Source: Anarhynchus alexandrinus (taxonomy: Eukaryota; Chordata; Aves; Charadriiformes; Charadriidae). Taken from it: 64,000 bases of DNA. The notes below the pieces were generated by a model, which did no database searches, was not told the origin of the DNA, and saw nothing but the letters and a program-made list of their open reading frames with translations. The stretch covers positions 1,856,945 to 1,920,944 of the forward strand of contig VUYV01000155.1 in NCBI GenBank assembly GCA_008711295.1. Reading direction: 5' to 3'. The position numbers and the translations under genes were made by a program. Positions 52,521 through 64,000 of this stretch are shown piece by piece (the stretch's first letter is position 1; each line of letters starts with the position of its first letter).

Positions 52521-52748
52521 TCAGCTTGGGGAAGACCATGCACCATCAAGCAATCATTTCACTGCTAGCAGTAGATTTTATACCGTTACCACTTCTATTG
52601 TGAACGTTACCCCAAACTCTCCTCTCTGATCAATCTGTTTTATTAAGGTTTCTGGGGCCTTGCTACATCTCATACACTGGGATGTAATTTACAGTTCTGC
52701 AGGACGAAGACTGTATTCCAGCTAAATTGTGTTTGGCAGAATTACAGC

Positions 52749-52764
52749 TTTTTTTTTTTTTTTT
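52749..52764. repeat. T16 homopolymer
   Basis: Sixteen T residues on the plus strand, an A-run on the minus strand, between two coding-like minus-strand segments. Confidence 0.9.
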
Positions 52765-52812
52765 CTTTTATGTCTGTTGCAGTAACCTTCTTAAGCTTGC
52801 TGGAAAGAAACC

Positions 52813-52875
52813 ATTAGGCTGCTTGTATTAACCTTTAGGCTGCTCGTATTAAGCATGAGGCTTCTTGTCTTGGGG
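52813..52875. repeat. Degenerate 21-bp tandem repeat, three units
   Basis: Units at 52813-52833 (ATTAGGCTGCTTGTATTAACC), 52834-52854 (TTTAGGCTGCTCGTATTAAG plus C) and 52855-52875 (ATGAGGCTTCTTGTCTTGGG plus G) share a 21-base period. The third is the most diverged. Confidence 0.75.
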
Positions 52876-52894
52876 CCTCATAAACTGAACTCAC

Positions 52895-53123
52895 TCTTCA
52901 ACTTCCTTCGATCCACAGCACTCTCCTGCTATTTTCATTTAGGCACTGGATGCGCACATCGCCTTCTGTTTGCTTCTTTGTGATGGAAGCTGGGGGCCTC
53001 TCAACCACAGAAACCCAGTAGTAATCAGGTGCCAAATTCCCAAATTCATGGATATGGCTTGAAGCCCTCCAGCCTTGTGCATTACCTGGGTTTACAGTGT
53101 GCATCTTTAGAGGCTTATGATAG
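52895..53123 (-). CDS. Candidate host exon of an unidentified protein
   Basis: On the minus strand, the 3' splice-like sequence GGCTGCTATTTGTTTCAG ends just before 53123. An open frame of 74 codons follows to a TGA at 52898-52900. Five bases of margin later comes a consensus 5' splice site, GTGAGT at 52889-52894. The peptide includes APDYYWVSVVERPPASI and, at its end, RIQCLNENSRRVLWIEGS. The composition and codon pattern look genuinely coding, but I recognise no family. The stop one codon before an ideal donor is odd. Either this is a last exon whose donor-like sequence is chance, or an internal exon that has acquired a stop or carries a sequence error. A chance open frame remains possible. 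Confidence 0.38.
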
Positions 53124-54082
53124 CTGAAACAAATAGCAGCCTAAAAGTTTCTAAAACCTATACTGTATTCCTCACTCCAGTTAACATAAAAGTATGTCAC
53201 CATTCACACAAAGTTGTAAGACTGGACACAGCCTTCTCTGTTACTGGCATTTTGGGTTCTATCTCTTCACACCCCTAGGTCTTTTCTAAGGTCAAGTCAG
53301 ATTCCTCTATGTGTCTGTCATCTTGTCTCTGCAAACACATCCCTCTGCCAGGCCCTGGGTCTCTCTCTCTCTCCTGGGGCCATTTCCATTGACTGCGTTT
53401 GGGGCACAACCCCACTCCTTCAAAAGCTCACAGCCTTGTCATGCTCAGGCCTGCTCTGTGACGAGCTCTCCTGAGCAGCCCAAGCCCACACTTGTCTCCA
53501 GACATTTAGTTGGGGAGGGGTGGGGGTGTGGGGTGGAAGCAATTTTGAAATTTCCCAAGAGACATGGAAAAATTGAGTCCAAGATATTGAGATCTAAGAA
53601 GAAAGAAGAACAAAATAATGGAAACCAGAAGAAGATTTCAGTTATTTGTCTTCAGGTCAGCTCCTCAGCAGTAAACCCATGGTTTATTTCACATGTCATA
53701 GGTGTCCATATATAGCCAAGATGAAATTTGAAATGAATTTAACTAGCACCATTTTATTTCAGCCAGTGAATCACTTTTATTTGCCTAGTTATTTTTATGG
53801 CTCCCTTCACCATTGTATATGTAAACCTCTCAAATAATTATGGGTTTGTCAGCACAACACTTCTCCAAGGTAGCGAATTATTATGAACTTATTGTAACTG
53901 GAAAGTTGAGATGCAGAAAAATTAGCTACTTCCTCAAGGTCAGGTAAGGAGTTTCAAATGGAGACTCAGTACCAGTTTACTGACTTCTCTCCCTCATTTG
54001 TACAGGTTTATGTATATATGGACTTTTGTGATTTTTGAGAGTTTTATAACTCTTAAATGACTGATTAATAGCATTTCATTCA
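53124..54082. other. Non-coding
   Basis: No supported gene. A short (CT)n is at 53360-53373. The 134-codon plus-strand frame at 53311-53715 begins in pyrimidine-rich sequence and has no recognisable domain. Confidence 0.45.
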
Positions 54083-54969
54083 TTTATTAAAAAAATTAGA
54101 ACATTTAGTACTGCTGACAGACATATTGAATTGGGATTCTTGGCATATGAGTCACAAATTGCATGTATTATTCAGAGGTTTCATAGACAGCGATATGACT
54201 GCAGTTTATAACCCTGCTCTCCCAAGGGACATCCACTAATTTGTTCTGATGGAATAACCAGGAAAAAAAAAAAAAAGCAGGTATTTATATCCAAAATAAA
54301 GCTAGGAAGACACATGGTTTTGGTATGTGAACTTCGTCTATCTTTTTGTGACTGTATGTGCCAAATATCTTTCTGTGTTTCTCTGCATATTTCTTTATAT
54401 TTCACTACATATCCAATTGTCATTCTTGCGACAATAATTGAATGTGAAAGGCTGCAGTTCTAATAAAAAAGTGGATCTACTTTGTAACCCCGTTGTTTTC
54501 CATTCTGCTACAAACCAAAACATTTAAAAAATACCAAGTAGTTTTAATATGGAGTTTCTGGGTTCTCTAGAAAGGCGACTCAATCCAAACGTATCAAATG
54601 TATGGAGCTGTGCAGACAATATTTTTTTGTTCAAAGGCTGAATTACAAAATATAATAAAAAAACCCTATCCTTAATATAGTCATTTTTTAAATGGTGATA
54701 AAAATGAAATTAATTTTAAATATCTGAACCAAAGTCAACACTTTGCTTGATCAGAACAATGAATAGTTTATAGCATTTTAAATAAAACCAACCTAAATCT
54801 AGTAAAAAATAGGATACCTTTTTCCAGTTCAGCACTGATAGCCTTACTCTCCAAAGGTTACAGCATTCAATTACAGCACAGTAGAGAACACAGAAGTACC
54901 TTCGCTAACTAGTTTTAAGTAGCAATTGCAACTGTTTCAGTCTGAACCAGGTTGAAGCTGTTCTGCTTT
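54083..54969 (-). other. Possible 3' untranslated region
   Basis: If the candidate exon at 54970-55111 is a real last exon, this AT-rich stretch would be its 3' untranslated region. A canonical AATAAA on the minus strand lies at 54083-54088, about 890 bases past the stop. No independent evidence of transcription exists in the sequence. Confidence 0.2.
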
Positions 54970-55111
54970 TTAGATCCATGTAGGGTCCAAAACGGTCTGC
55001 AGGTATTCGCGTTCTTCCTTGTTCATCATTAGGTGTTTGAGTACAGCGTTGTTGTCTTTCTTTCTTTTTCTGACTGGGACATCCTCACTGAAATTATTTC
55101 TAATCAGGTGG
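54970..55111 (-). CDS. Candidate terminal coding exon, unidentified protein
   Basis: On the minus strand, TTAATTCTTCAG precedes 55111 as a plausible 3' splice site. The frame then runs one base plus 46 codons to TAA at 54970-54972. The peptide starts HLIRNNFSEDVP, has a basic patch VRKRKKDNNAVLKHLMM and ends EEREYLQTVLDPTWI. It reads like the charged, partly helical C-terminus of a cytosolic protein or receptor tail. I cannot name the family. The exon is too short to stand out as an open frame. Its phase (one base left over) would fit a candidate 62-bp exon at 55235-55296 across a 123-bp intron, but that upstream exon is weak. If real, the rest of the gene lies at higher coordinates, mostly outside the window. 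Confidence 0.42.
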
Positions 55112-55234
55112 CTGAAGAATTAACCTAATCTATGGTGATGTTCTAGTTTTTCTTTTAAATAAATAAAAGAGAAATTTAGGGGCTCAGCTCCATGTCAGGT
55201 TTTGGTGCAGAGGGTCCCAAATGCAGTGAGGTAC

Positions 55235-55296
55235 CTGCCAGGCTGACGACATAGATGCTTATCTGTGGACTGACAACTACATTCATCCATAAGCAA
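55235..55296 (-). other. Weak candidate exon upstream of the terminal exon
   Basis: On the minus strand, a 62-base segment is open and ends at a reasonable 5' splice site, CTGGCAG|GTACCT. It encodes LLMDECSCQSTDKHLCRQPG plus two bases, which would complete a Ser codon with the first base of the exon at 55111. Against it, the 3' splice side (AAAAAATAGCAG) is purine-rich and has a TAG in frame directly upstream. Confidence 0.15.
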
Positions 55297-58200
55297 CTGC
55301 TATTTTTTCCTCATTTCATTTTCAGTTCACTTTAGATGACTTTTCTTCCACGTAATTGCTGAGTATCATCCAGGGACCCTGAGCATGCATGGCTGAGGAT
55401 GCAGAAGAGTTAATTCTAGGAATTAAACATAGCATTGCTGAATTAAAGAATGACAAAATTCTTCCTTATCTCTCTGAAGACAATTTCTGTTGGGTTGTGA
55501 TGCGACTTGGTGGTTAGAGCTGTACTTAAAACCAAAAGTCTTAGAGCATTAGATTTGGTGAGTTACTGAAATATGCGGTTAGGGAATGAGTGAAATTTCA
55601 TTTGGTGAAATTCTGTCACTGTCACCAAGAATTTTGTCAGCAACTTTAATGGACCAGCAAATTCATTCATTTAAAGAAAGGAAATGAATGAACAAACAAA
55701 CAAACCCATATTATCTTTGTAACACATTTTTCTTACATAATTTTCAAAATACCAAGCAACCATTTCATTTCATCCGGCTCCCATGAACCTCTTGGCGTGT
55801 ACCCATAGAAGACCCATATTCAAACATTAACCTTTAACTCATAACCCCTGGCGTTCTCTGAACCGGCCTCCTCGGGTTTTCCTGTTGAAAAGCCTCCTGT
55901 TGTCGTCCAAGTGCACGTCACCGGGGCTCCGGGAGGAACCTCTGGTTACGGCATGTTCTGAAGGCAGCTCACCCAGAGCAGGGGGGAGGGAGAAGAAGAG
56001 GGTGTTTATTTCCATAGTGGCTAATTTCCCAAACGAAGAACCTATTTATTCATCTCCCACACTGATTTTATGCCCGTGAATACAGTAAATGTGTGTCAGT
56101 AGCTGCGATAGAGAGGGCTCGTGGTTCTGGAGAGCAGATGCTGGGGTGGTCCCTGCTCCCCGGCAGCACCTGTTGGAGTGGGGTCTGCTGTTGAGTAACC
56201 CTTCTGCAGTACAAAGGGAGGTTATATTATTGGGTACATTTTAATTCTTGCTGGTATTAGTCATAGCCTTGGTGACTCATCAATCTGGCTCACAAAGTAA
56301 AAGCAGATTTACCCTTTATAGGGTTTGGCAGTTGGCAGATGATTGTTTCCCCTCTGTGAATCAGACTTTTATTTATTTAGTGTAATCAAGAAGGAACTGT
56401 CTGTTTTGTGACCTTCTAGGTTAGTGAAAGGGAACAAAGGATTTCTCTTTATTATTATTATTTTTTGGCATCATGCAGTTAGCAGAACAATGCAAAACTA
56501 TGATAAAGGATCATACTCTGGTTGGCTGGCTGCTTGGACTGTAGCTGCATGTCACATTATTATTCCAGTTGGTCTGAAGAACTCTTTTACACGAGCAGAA
56601 ATAACCATTTTATTAGAAGTAAAGTAGAATCCATAACCTTTAAAATCAGTTGGGAAAATTTACTCCCCTTCAGCAGATACCTAGATAACCATTTAACATG
56701 TAAGGCACTGAAAGTTCCTCGAATAATTTTGCTAAGCTAGACAAAAACAATAAGAGAGTTTTGCAACATGCCTGGCTATTGGACGGAGTACGTCCTGCCA
56801 GATTACAGACATATCTCATGCAAATTCCAGAAAAAAAATCAGGTGGCAGACAAGGACTGTGGTAAACAGCCCAAGGACAGCAATCTGGGTAACAGACCTA
56901 AAATATGTATAGAGATTGCTCAATGACAGTGGAGCTGAAAGAAATTATAAAAAGCTAAGAGTAACTAACCAGAAATAATTAATTGGTTACTGCTTCTTAT
57001 CCAGATAAGGAGAAAATGCCATTTGGAAAGTTCATACAGTTCCTAAACTTTGTATTTTGTTTCAAGGAAATGGCTTCACCAGCATGAAGCACACTGATTC
57101 ACTGCCCGGTCCTGGCACTCCGTAGGCATTTTGCTGAGACCTGTAAATGATCTGCAATATGTTCAGGGAACGCCAACAAACATTATTCGTCACTACAGCT
57201 GCATTTGTTGCATAGTTTTCGAGGCTGGTTATTTCTAAATGTTTTTCCCTTCTACGTTTAGCTAGTGAAAAGTTTCAAATGGGGTGAAAAAAACTTGGTG
57301 CTCAGCAAAGCTAAGCTACATTGAGCTGTGTGGAATGAAACATCCGATAGGGCAGTAAAAAAGAGGGCTTTTTTTTTTTTCAGGTTTATTTCAAGAAATT
57401 TTCATTAATGTGCCCTGTGGAAAGCTGCAGTGCGGGCCGGTGTCCCGGCGGGGTGGGCAGGATGCATGTGGGGTGCACCTGCCATGGGGGGGCCACTGGT
57501 GGTGGTGGTGGGGCTCTGAACATTGCACCCATCAGGGGAGGGCTTCTTGTCCTCCCCACTGCATTTCTGTGCTGCCACACAGTGAAGGTCATAAAAGTGC
57601 TGTTTTACTAAGAGCCTCGCTTGAGGAAGAGTATATTTGGAAGAAAAATGAGAAAAACTCTAGTTCATCAAGTTACATACTTGAAAAGGTATGTTGCAGA
57701 GTAATCCATGCTTCTTTTAAATCAACACTTTCTAGGATATTAAAAGGCCTCAACTTTTAGATGAGGGAAAAAAATTTGCATTAGGCACAAATAAAGCATG
57801 ACTGCCTAATCAGTTTAGTGGGGATGGGGGCATTACAATGAAAGCTCTCATGAACAATTTCTTTATTAAGCAGATCAAACTAAGTTTCAGTTACCAAATT
57901 GAGAGTGTTTTCCAGCAAGGAGTATGCTATGCTTAGCAGTGTATGGTCAATGCACACCAAGTGATCAAGGGGTACTGCAGGTTATTCTTCATTGGGATCT
58001 ACAAGGACAAGATAAACAATTATCGGTGGGGAATGGTTTCAGTGGAAGGTGAGTTAGTGATCTCTTGAGATGTCTTTCACCCTTATATTTTTGTCTGTTA
58101 AAGGAAAGATAAAATGATGGAAAACCATGTCAGTGGATCTGAATTCAGCGATGCATAATTTGACCCGAAAGAAGATTGATTCTGTTGAAGCCAGTGGGAG

Positions 58201-59395
58201 ATCTCTGAATAGACCACAACTCACACTCAAAGCTATAGTGATTTTTGACTTTAGAGAAGACTTGAAGAAGTGTTTATGTTGAAGGATATACCTACAGCAT
58301 GTTCCCAAATTCTTTACTCTGACCCTGACAATACAGTGACACACCACTGTGATCACAAGTTTAGTGCGGCTTCACCTAAAATACTCGCAAAGCAAATGTT
58401 ATTGAACTTCATAGTGTGGGCTGTGAGATGACCTGTTGCAGGTAAAATGATCAAGAATACAACTAGAGCAAGGAGAAAATTACTTGAGACACACCAGTGC
58501 TCTTTGTTCTTCCACTTTCCTCAGAAGCATAATGGTCCTGAGATCAGCAGCTGTCAACAATATAGGAGTCAAAATAATGTACAGTATTACTTTCCTGTTG
58601 TGCTAGGCACTGTGTAAAGATACAGTAATTGAAGTTAGTAATATTCATGTTTTTATTATGGCTGTCAAGAGTTTTAGTGCTCTTCTTCAAGCCTTTTTTC
58701 CCATTTTCTTGTGCTATGTGAGAGTCTCAACAATTGCTTAATAAAAAAAAAATAATATCTAATTCACACAACTGTACAGGAAAACCTTGAGAGTTTAAAA
58801 CCAGTCACAGAACAGAAAGAAGATCGTTTTTTTTTTTTCTTTTTCACTTCTTACGTGTCACAATTTTAAAGTCAACCTCAAAGTTTATTTGTGCTTGCTC
58901 TGGATTTGGGGGACTACCACTACTAAGGAAAAAGCAGACCCTCTGCCAGGCAAACCATTCTGTCTACACATACAAGATAAGCAAAGGGTGGGGAAGTTAA
59001 CTATTGTTAAGAACATGGAAATTAGGCACAAGGAGATTAAACTGCCAGTACTTTCAACACTTGGTTATGCAGATAAGGTCAGTGCCCAGGAGGGCTCAGA
59101 GGCAGCCCTGCGGGAGAGCTGGGATCTGGCCCTGGTGGCTCCTGGGGAAGGGAGAGAAGCGGCACCAGGCGTAAATGAAGCAGCACTCACCAGTGGAAAA
59201 GCTGAATCGGCTGCAAAGCTTACTACTTTCTTAATGAGCATCAGTGTGAAAAATCTCAATGAACTGCCATGACTGTCCATAATACATCTTGGGAACTGCT
59301 TGCCACAGGATGCTGAGAATGATAAAATTTACACCGCATTACAGGGGAAATGGAAAAGCCCATGGGTAAGAAATCAGTAAAGATTACCAAATAAA
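55297..59395. other. Non-coding
   Basis: No supported gene. It contains an (AAAC)n tract at 55690-55706, a T-rich run at 57370-57380, a (GGT)n patch near 57495-57512 and A/T runs at 58743 and 58828. A GC-richer patch at 59085-59210 underlies a 127-codon plus-strand frame (58889-59272) that has no recognisable domain. Confidence 0.5.
55497..55560 (+). mobile_element. Possible tRNA-derived SINE head (MIR-like)
   Basis: TTGGTGGTTAGAGCTGTACT followed by TAAAACCAAAAGTCTTAG resembles the A-box head of MIR-like SINEs ('GTGGTTAGAGCxxxGGACTxxGAGTCAGGAGACC'). No clear B box follows, so this is a weak, highly diverged call. Confidence 0.3.
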
Positions 59396-59428
59396 AACCA
59401 AACCAAACCCAACCCAACCCAACAACCC
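59396..59428. repeat. (AACCC)n/(AACCA)n short tandem repeat
   Basis: AAACCAAACCAAACCCAACC followed by CAACCCAACAACCC is an imperfect pentanucleotide array of about six units. Confidence 0.85.
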
Positions 59429-59556
59429 ACCTGTGTTGATCTCAGGAAAATTAGTTTAATTTTATCTGAAAATGACTCAAGGGTGAGAATGCATTTCAGT
59501 GAAATATCTTCTGTTTTCCTTGTTTTCACACTCGACCTTAGACATTGATTTGTGGT

Positions 59557-59636
59557 TGCTGTTGGAGACGGGATGTTGGTCTAAATGGATTTTTGATGTG
59601 ACCTACTACAACTGTCCCAGGGCTATAATGTTATGA
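59557..59636 (+). mobile_element. Old sauropsid CR1/L3-type LINE 3' tail
   Basis: TTGGAGACGGGATGTTGGTC, then TAAATGGATTTTTGATGTGA and CCTACTACAACTGTCC, matches in order the tail 'TGGAGACAGGATACTGGGCTAGATGGACCTTTGGTCTGACCCAGTATGGC' common in birds and reptiles. It is the same sequence type as the minus-strand copy at 33558-33745, in the opposite orientation. Confidence 0.6.
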
Positions 59637-62600
59637 GGGACACTTATTGCCAGCAGCTGAAGATCTAATCCATCAGCTGTTGGAAATTGTCTTAGATGTT
59701 ACATGGTTTTTGTGGCTACCAAGTAGTTTCCAGAGACACCTTTTCCCAGAATCTCTTGGCCCTGCACATAAAGCAATTCTGCATGGTTCTGGCCACTTTA
59801 GGCAAAGTGTGAGTCACTTGTTGGGACTGCAGCTTATGGAAAGGGTCAAATGCTTTGTTAACAAGGGTAGGCTGCACCACGCTGGAAAAACTTTTTTCTT
59901 CAGTATACCCTTGATAGTTCTAAAATCTAAGAAATTAGTTTCTACAAATAAACAACATCTGTGTGTTATCAGTATTATCCACCTTTGGGATGGAAGACAT
60001 TCAACTGGGTAGAGCCTGAAAGCCCCCCCTGGAATATTTCAAATCCATTTCCTAGTTAAAGCAGATACTTACGCCCCAGCCCTCCATCCCACACTGACTC
60101 CTGCATTCACAAGGAACCCCAGTGACCTCTCTGGGTCCATACAGGCCAACCACACTGCAGGACACTGCATTGCCTTTAATAATTAGTACAGCATGTTTTT
60201 TTGACGGGTACACTTCAACTTTGTCGCTTCTTCCTAATGAGAAAATTCAATTTAAATTGACGTACAAGAATGAATTAAAATGTACAAAGGGTCTTAAATG
60301 AAAAAGTATCTGTGTAAGCTCAAATTAGGTATCTAAATTATCAGATGAGACTTGCAGCTCGTGAAAGCAAAGGATTTATTTCAAACAAATACATTTCTCT
60401 GTGACTAAAAGAAAGACCTGGAGCTGATGTAAATAGTTTGGAAGCAAAATAAACCACACTGTAATCATATATTAAGAAGAAATATGTGTGAATCTCAATG
60501 ATTTGTAGAAATACAGTCTGAATTTATGAAAAAAATCACCACAATTTTACTACAAATGAAAACTTTATTTTAAATATAGCCATGCTTAGGGGATTAAAAA
60601 AAAGAAATAAAAGGTAGGTAGCACTTAAATTTTCAGTCTTGTTTCAACAGAGGAAAGTCTAAGTTTTTAAAAAAAAAAGCTGGAGGATGCAAATCAATTG
60701 CTTGCTTGACACACTTTTACTCAGGTAGGAGTTACTCTTCCTGGTAACTAACCATGCGTGAATTATTCCTTCAACAGACTGACATGGATTCACACAATTT
60801 AATCAAACTGTGGCTCAACCTTACACTGTAATATAATTGTTCACAGAAAAATGTAGTAAATTGGAAAATCTTACCTTTTTTTCCCCCCAAATCCATTGGT
60901 GAAAGGGTCAGTAGTTCTTCAGGTTCCCATTTCTAATTCCCTTGCCTTCTTGACTGCAAGACGTTACTGGCTTTCAATTAGCTGGGAGAGACTGACTGCT
61001 CCAAGGGCACTGCTTGCTTGTTGCAAATGCAAAATAAAATGGGTTTATAAAAAGTCACCTATTGGTTAAGCTGCCTGTTTGACTGCATGTTTGCAATGGA
61101 CTAGGACCATGCGCACAATGTGTGATTTGACTGACAGGTAATTAGGATGTGCTAACTTGTGCCTGTGGGAACTTATCATTAAAGTGCCTTATCTAGTACT
61201 TCACCACATTAAAAAATATATTGTGTCCAGGTTGTCATAAAAGTTTTATTTTATTCATACTACATGTAAATTAAAAATGTAGCCATGCACTAAATGAAAT
61301 TTTAAATTTTCTATCCAAGCTTTACTCATCCTAGTTTCTTATGATTAAGCTTCCTGTGTCTTCCTTCCAGTACCAAGTGTACTTCCAGAGAAAAAGACAT
61401 TAGATATTATTACTTATTTTAGGATTTTTATTAGCATTCAGAGGATCTCAGGACCACACAAGGAGGCCCTTGGCAAATGTCAAATACAGAGTTTTCCACA
61501 ATGCTGGGTGGTTGCCTTTTTGAGAATCTCTAGCTTCAGTTGTGATCAACTGGTTGCGAAAACATTTTAATATGTAAGAGCTGCAGTGCTGTTCTCTTCT
61601 GTCTCAACAAGTTATTAATTCATTATCAGTTGAGACTCCACATCTAGATAAGAGTTCCACTCCTAACACGGAGCTACCTCTCCCTGCCTGAATTCTTTCC
61701 ACCAGAGAACTAGATATAAATTTACCTTTTTTTTTTAATCACCATGGGTGTGACAAAAATCTGTAGATTCAGTAATAGATAAGAAGAAAATAAATTACTC
61801 CTCTCTGACAATTTGGTGGCAAGTGATTTCACCTCTTGTATTTCTGCATTCTGTTTGTGTAGTATTAAAAAATAAATCGTTTAGGAGACAGATAGCATTA
61901 ATTTTCTCTTTTTGCTTACACGTGACAGCAGAGAGATGTAGGTCTTAACTTTGTATTTAAATTATATCAATGTTTTGAGGTGACAAGTTTAAAGTTTTAA
62001 ATGTGATCTGTAAAAGATGTGCATTAAATGTGGAATCAGTTCAAATTCTGTAGAAAAAAACAGATAGTTAACCAGAATTACTTTGACCCTCTGAAAGTCG
62101 GGTCTAAACTAAAGAGCTACCATCGAGAGAGTGAGAAGGAGAGAAACGTGGGGTATGATTCAGTCTATTCAGAAATAAATGTCTAAAGCAGAATCACCCT
62201 CTGGAGATGCTTACCTTCTCTCGCTAGTAACAGGCTGAGCTTTGACGATTAGCTTCAGTTTGACACTTTACTTTTAAATGCCTAAAATTAGGTGACATGA
62301 ACCTTATCTTGCCATTATCTGTTTCCACCCAATAGAGCAAAGCATTTTATAGCAAGCTTATACTTAAACGTAAGACAAGTGCCATAAATCTTTCTAAGTG
62401 TTTTGCTGGAGCAGGTCCAGAGTGCTCATCAGTTTGCAGGATCAAACACTGTATCTTTAATGGTGTTTGGCACTTGAAATTCCTGTTGATATCATTGCTG
62501 TAATGTGCGGTTACAGCTTTGAAATGTGAAGGCCAGACTTGAGAGGATTTGTTTATCGCTCATCCATGGTGCTGTCTTTTCCAGAGGGAAGTGAAGGTGT

Positions 62601-64000
62601 AGAAAAAGGGCTTGCACATCTCACATCTGGCTGAACACTGAGCATCTGAAAGTTGTTTTCACTGGGGATCTTCTTAAAAATGCAGAAATGTTTAGAGCGC
62701 AGAGACTGAAGTGGGAATAGGTTTCATATACAATTATTAAATTTACGTAATGATCTACTGAGCTTACTTTAGGCATCTACCTTAGGTGCAATCCAGGACA
62801 TACGAGTTTAGGAATCCAAATTTCCTTTCTGGCCCATGGGAAGAGACACTCAGAGGGCCAGTGGGAACATCAGCCTTAGCTGCCCACAATCTCCAGTGTT
62901 ACCCATTTTACTATTTAATTGCAACATTAATGGCTGGTTGTTTCCTGGCAAGGTATAAAGTACACATGGAAAAACAAGATATTGCAAGAACACAGAACAC
63001 CTTTTTGAGCCCATTTAACTCCCCTGTAAATTGGCAAGCAAACTCTGCTTTCACCGAAGTTTTGTGTCTGAGCAGCACAAAAGTGTTTTTCACATGGTAT
63101 TTGCGATATTTTACAGTACTATTTCACACCAATCTAGATAAGTGGCCTACATAAACTGTGTTGCAGTTTGAGTATGAGAGGCCAAACTCTATTTGTGTAC
63201 ACGTCACAAAGATAAAATAGAAGTGACTTAACAATGTTATGCCTTGGCTTTAAACGTGGTCAGTATAGCACGTTATCATCCTGCCAAAACAAGCACGGTG
63301 AATTTGTGACAAACTTCCAGAAAAATAGATTTTGACTCACTTAGCCACCCGGTTTAGTTTCCAAAATGACCTGAAAGAGTAAAATACTTCTCTTGCCTAC
63401 ATTACTGTTGTTTTAGGCCAAGGAGCTGATTGGCTTAAGCAGCTCTGCTCTGACTTTCATTATACTGTTTGACTTATTACAAATCTAGTCAAAACAAAGG
63501 AAAGAAAACATTTCAGATTTTGAAGACTATTACATACTGACTTATTTGCAGCTTATATAAAACAGGACTTTGCATTTGCTTCTCCGACTCCAGTTGCCAC
63601 AATAGGAGTTTGGCAGTGCTGCTCATCCAAGATGACTCACATTTTTTGTGAGGCTCCACTGCAAATACCTTCCCTCATTCTGAGAAAAGTCTTGTCTAAG
63701 ACAGTGGCCTAAATCTTTTCTCTCCCACCCATGGCGGGAAGTGAAATATCTGCTTAAGTTGGCAGAAGTTGACTGGTCAGTGTACTGGACACGTGCACCA
63801 GCAAAAAGAAATTTTGTGTGGGATGGAGCAATTTCTATCCTTGTATCACTTTCTTACAGGAAGGGGAAAGGAAATTATCACCTTGATCTATTTGTTGATG
63901 TGAAGCGTTGTTTATTAGTTTAAAGAGGAGATCTTACCCTGACATGTTTGTTAAGGTAAAATGTGGATGTCAGTATTTGTGATAACCCTCAGATGTGCTG
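59637..64000. other. Non-coding
   Basis: No supported gene. The sequence is AT-rich with A-runs near 60595 and 60668 and a T-run near 61728. Open frames of up to 122 codons (59647-60012 and 62786-63154, plus) show no domains. If the minus-strand exon candidates at 53-55 kb belong to a gene, part of an upstream intron would lie here. I found no further convincing exon. Confidence 0.45.

Noticed and set aside
58889..59272. 127-codon plus-strand frame as a gene
   Set aside because: There is no family feature, and the open part coincides with a short GC-rich patch.
60880..60950. Possible internal minus-strand exon ending at GGTAAGATTT near 60875
   Set aside because: GTCTTGCAG as acceptor gives only about 14 open codons before a stop in the best phase, so it does not behave like an internal exon.
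1..64000. Endogenous retrovirus or LTR pairs
   Set aside because: I saw no paired TG...CA terminal repeats, primer-binding site, polypurine tract or gag/pol frames.
1..64000. tRNA, rRNA, snRNA genes or CRISPR arrays
   Set aside because: No intact cloverleaf with A and B boxes, no U6/U1-like or rRNA sequence, and no regularly spaced direct repeats were recognised by eye.

Overview
The window looks like a gene-poor stretch of a bird nuclear genome. The main evidence is several pieces of CR1, the dominant avian LINE. Three carry the typical CR1 3' terminus, an 8-bp ATTCTATG-like microsatellite after 'CCCTTCCAAC', and a fourth carries part of the CR1 reverse transcriptase. Further degraded tails resemble older sauropsid CR1/L3-type LINEs and tRNA-derived SINEs. 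The best-preserved CR1 tail reads like types common in Neoaves, but I cannot name the species. There are no operons, ribosome binding sites, CRISPR arrays, or recognisable tRNA or rRNA genes. Most of the long open frames look like chance.

Layout. Positions 1-153 are a minus-strand CR1 reverse-transcriptase fragment that runs off the left edge. Around 0.9-1.4 kb is a degraded plus-strand LINE whose translation keeps RT C-terminal landmarks, next to an unexplained coding-like frame on the minus strand. From 1.4 to 27 kb the DNA is AT-rich and non-coding, with small tandem duplications, homopolymers, a SINE-like fossil (about 8.0 kb), an old repeat motif (about 19.05 kb) and a short minus-strand CR1 (20.03-20.19 kb) inside a TA-rich site. 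At 28.995-29.099 kb is a near-perfect 40-bp inverted repeat with an ambiguous base in its loop. Old LINE tails lie near 31.95 and 33.6 kb. A plus-strand CR1 (36.9-37.3 kb) is followed by the most GC-rich block (37.4-39.1 kb). A longer CR1 piece (48.36-49.12 kb) carries an exact 20-bp tandem duplication.

The best candidates for host coding sequence are two short minus-strand segments at 54970-55111 and 52895-53123. Each has a plausible 3' splice site (the second a very good one), an uninterrupted codon-like frame and a stop codon. The second also has a consensus 5' splice site right after its stop. I do not recognise either peptide. They could be terminal exons of a minus-strand gene whose other exons lie to the right of the window, alternative last exons, or chance. 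Nothing else here forms a recognisable pathway or system, and I found no convincing evidence of a new multi-gene system.
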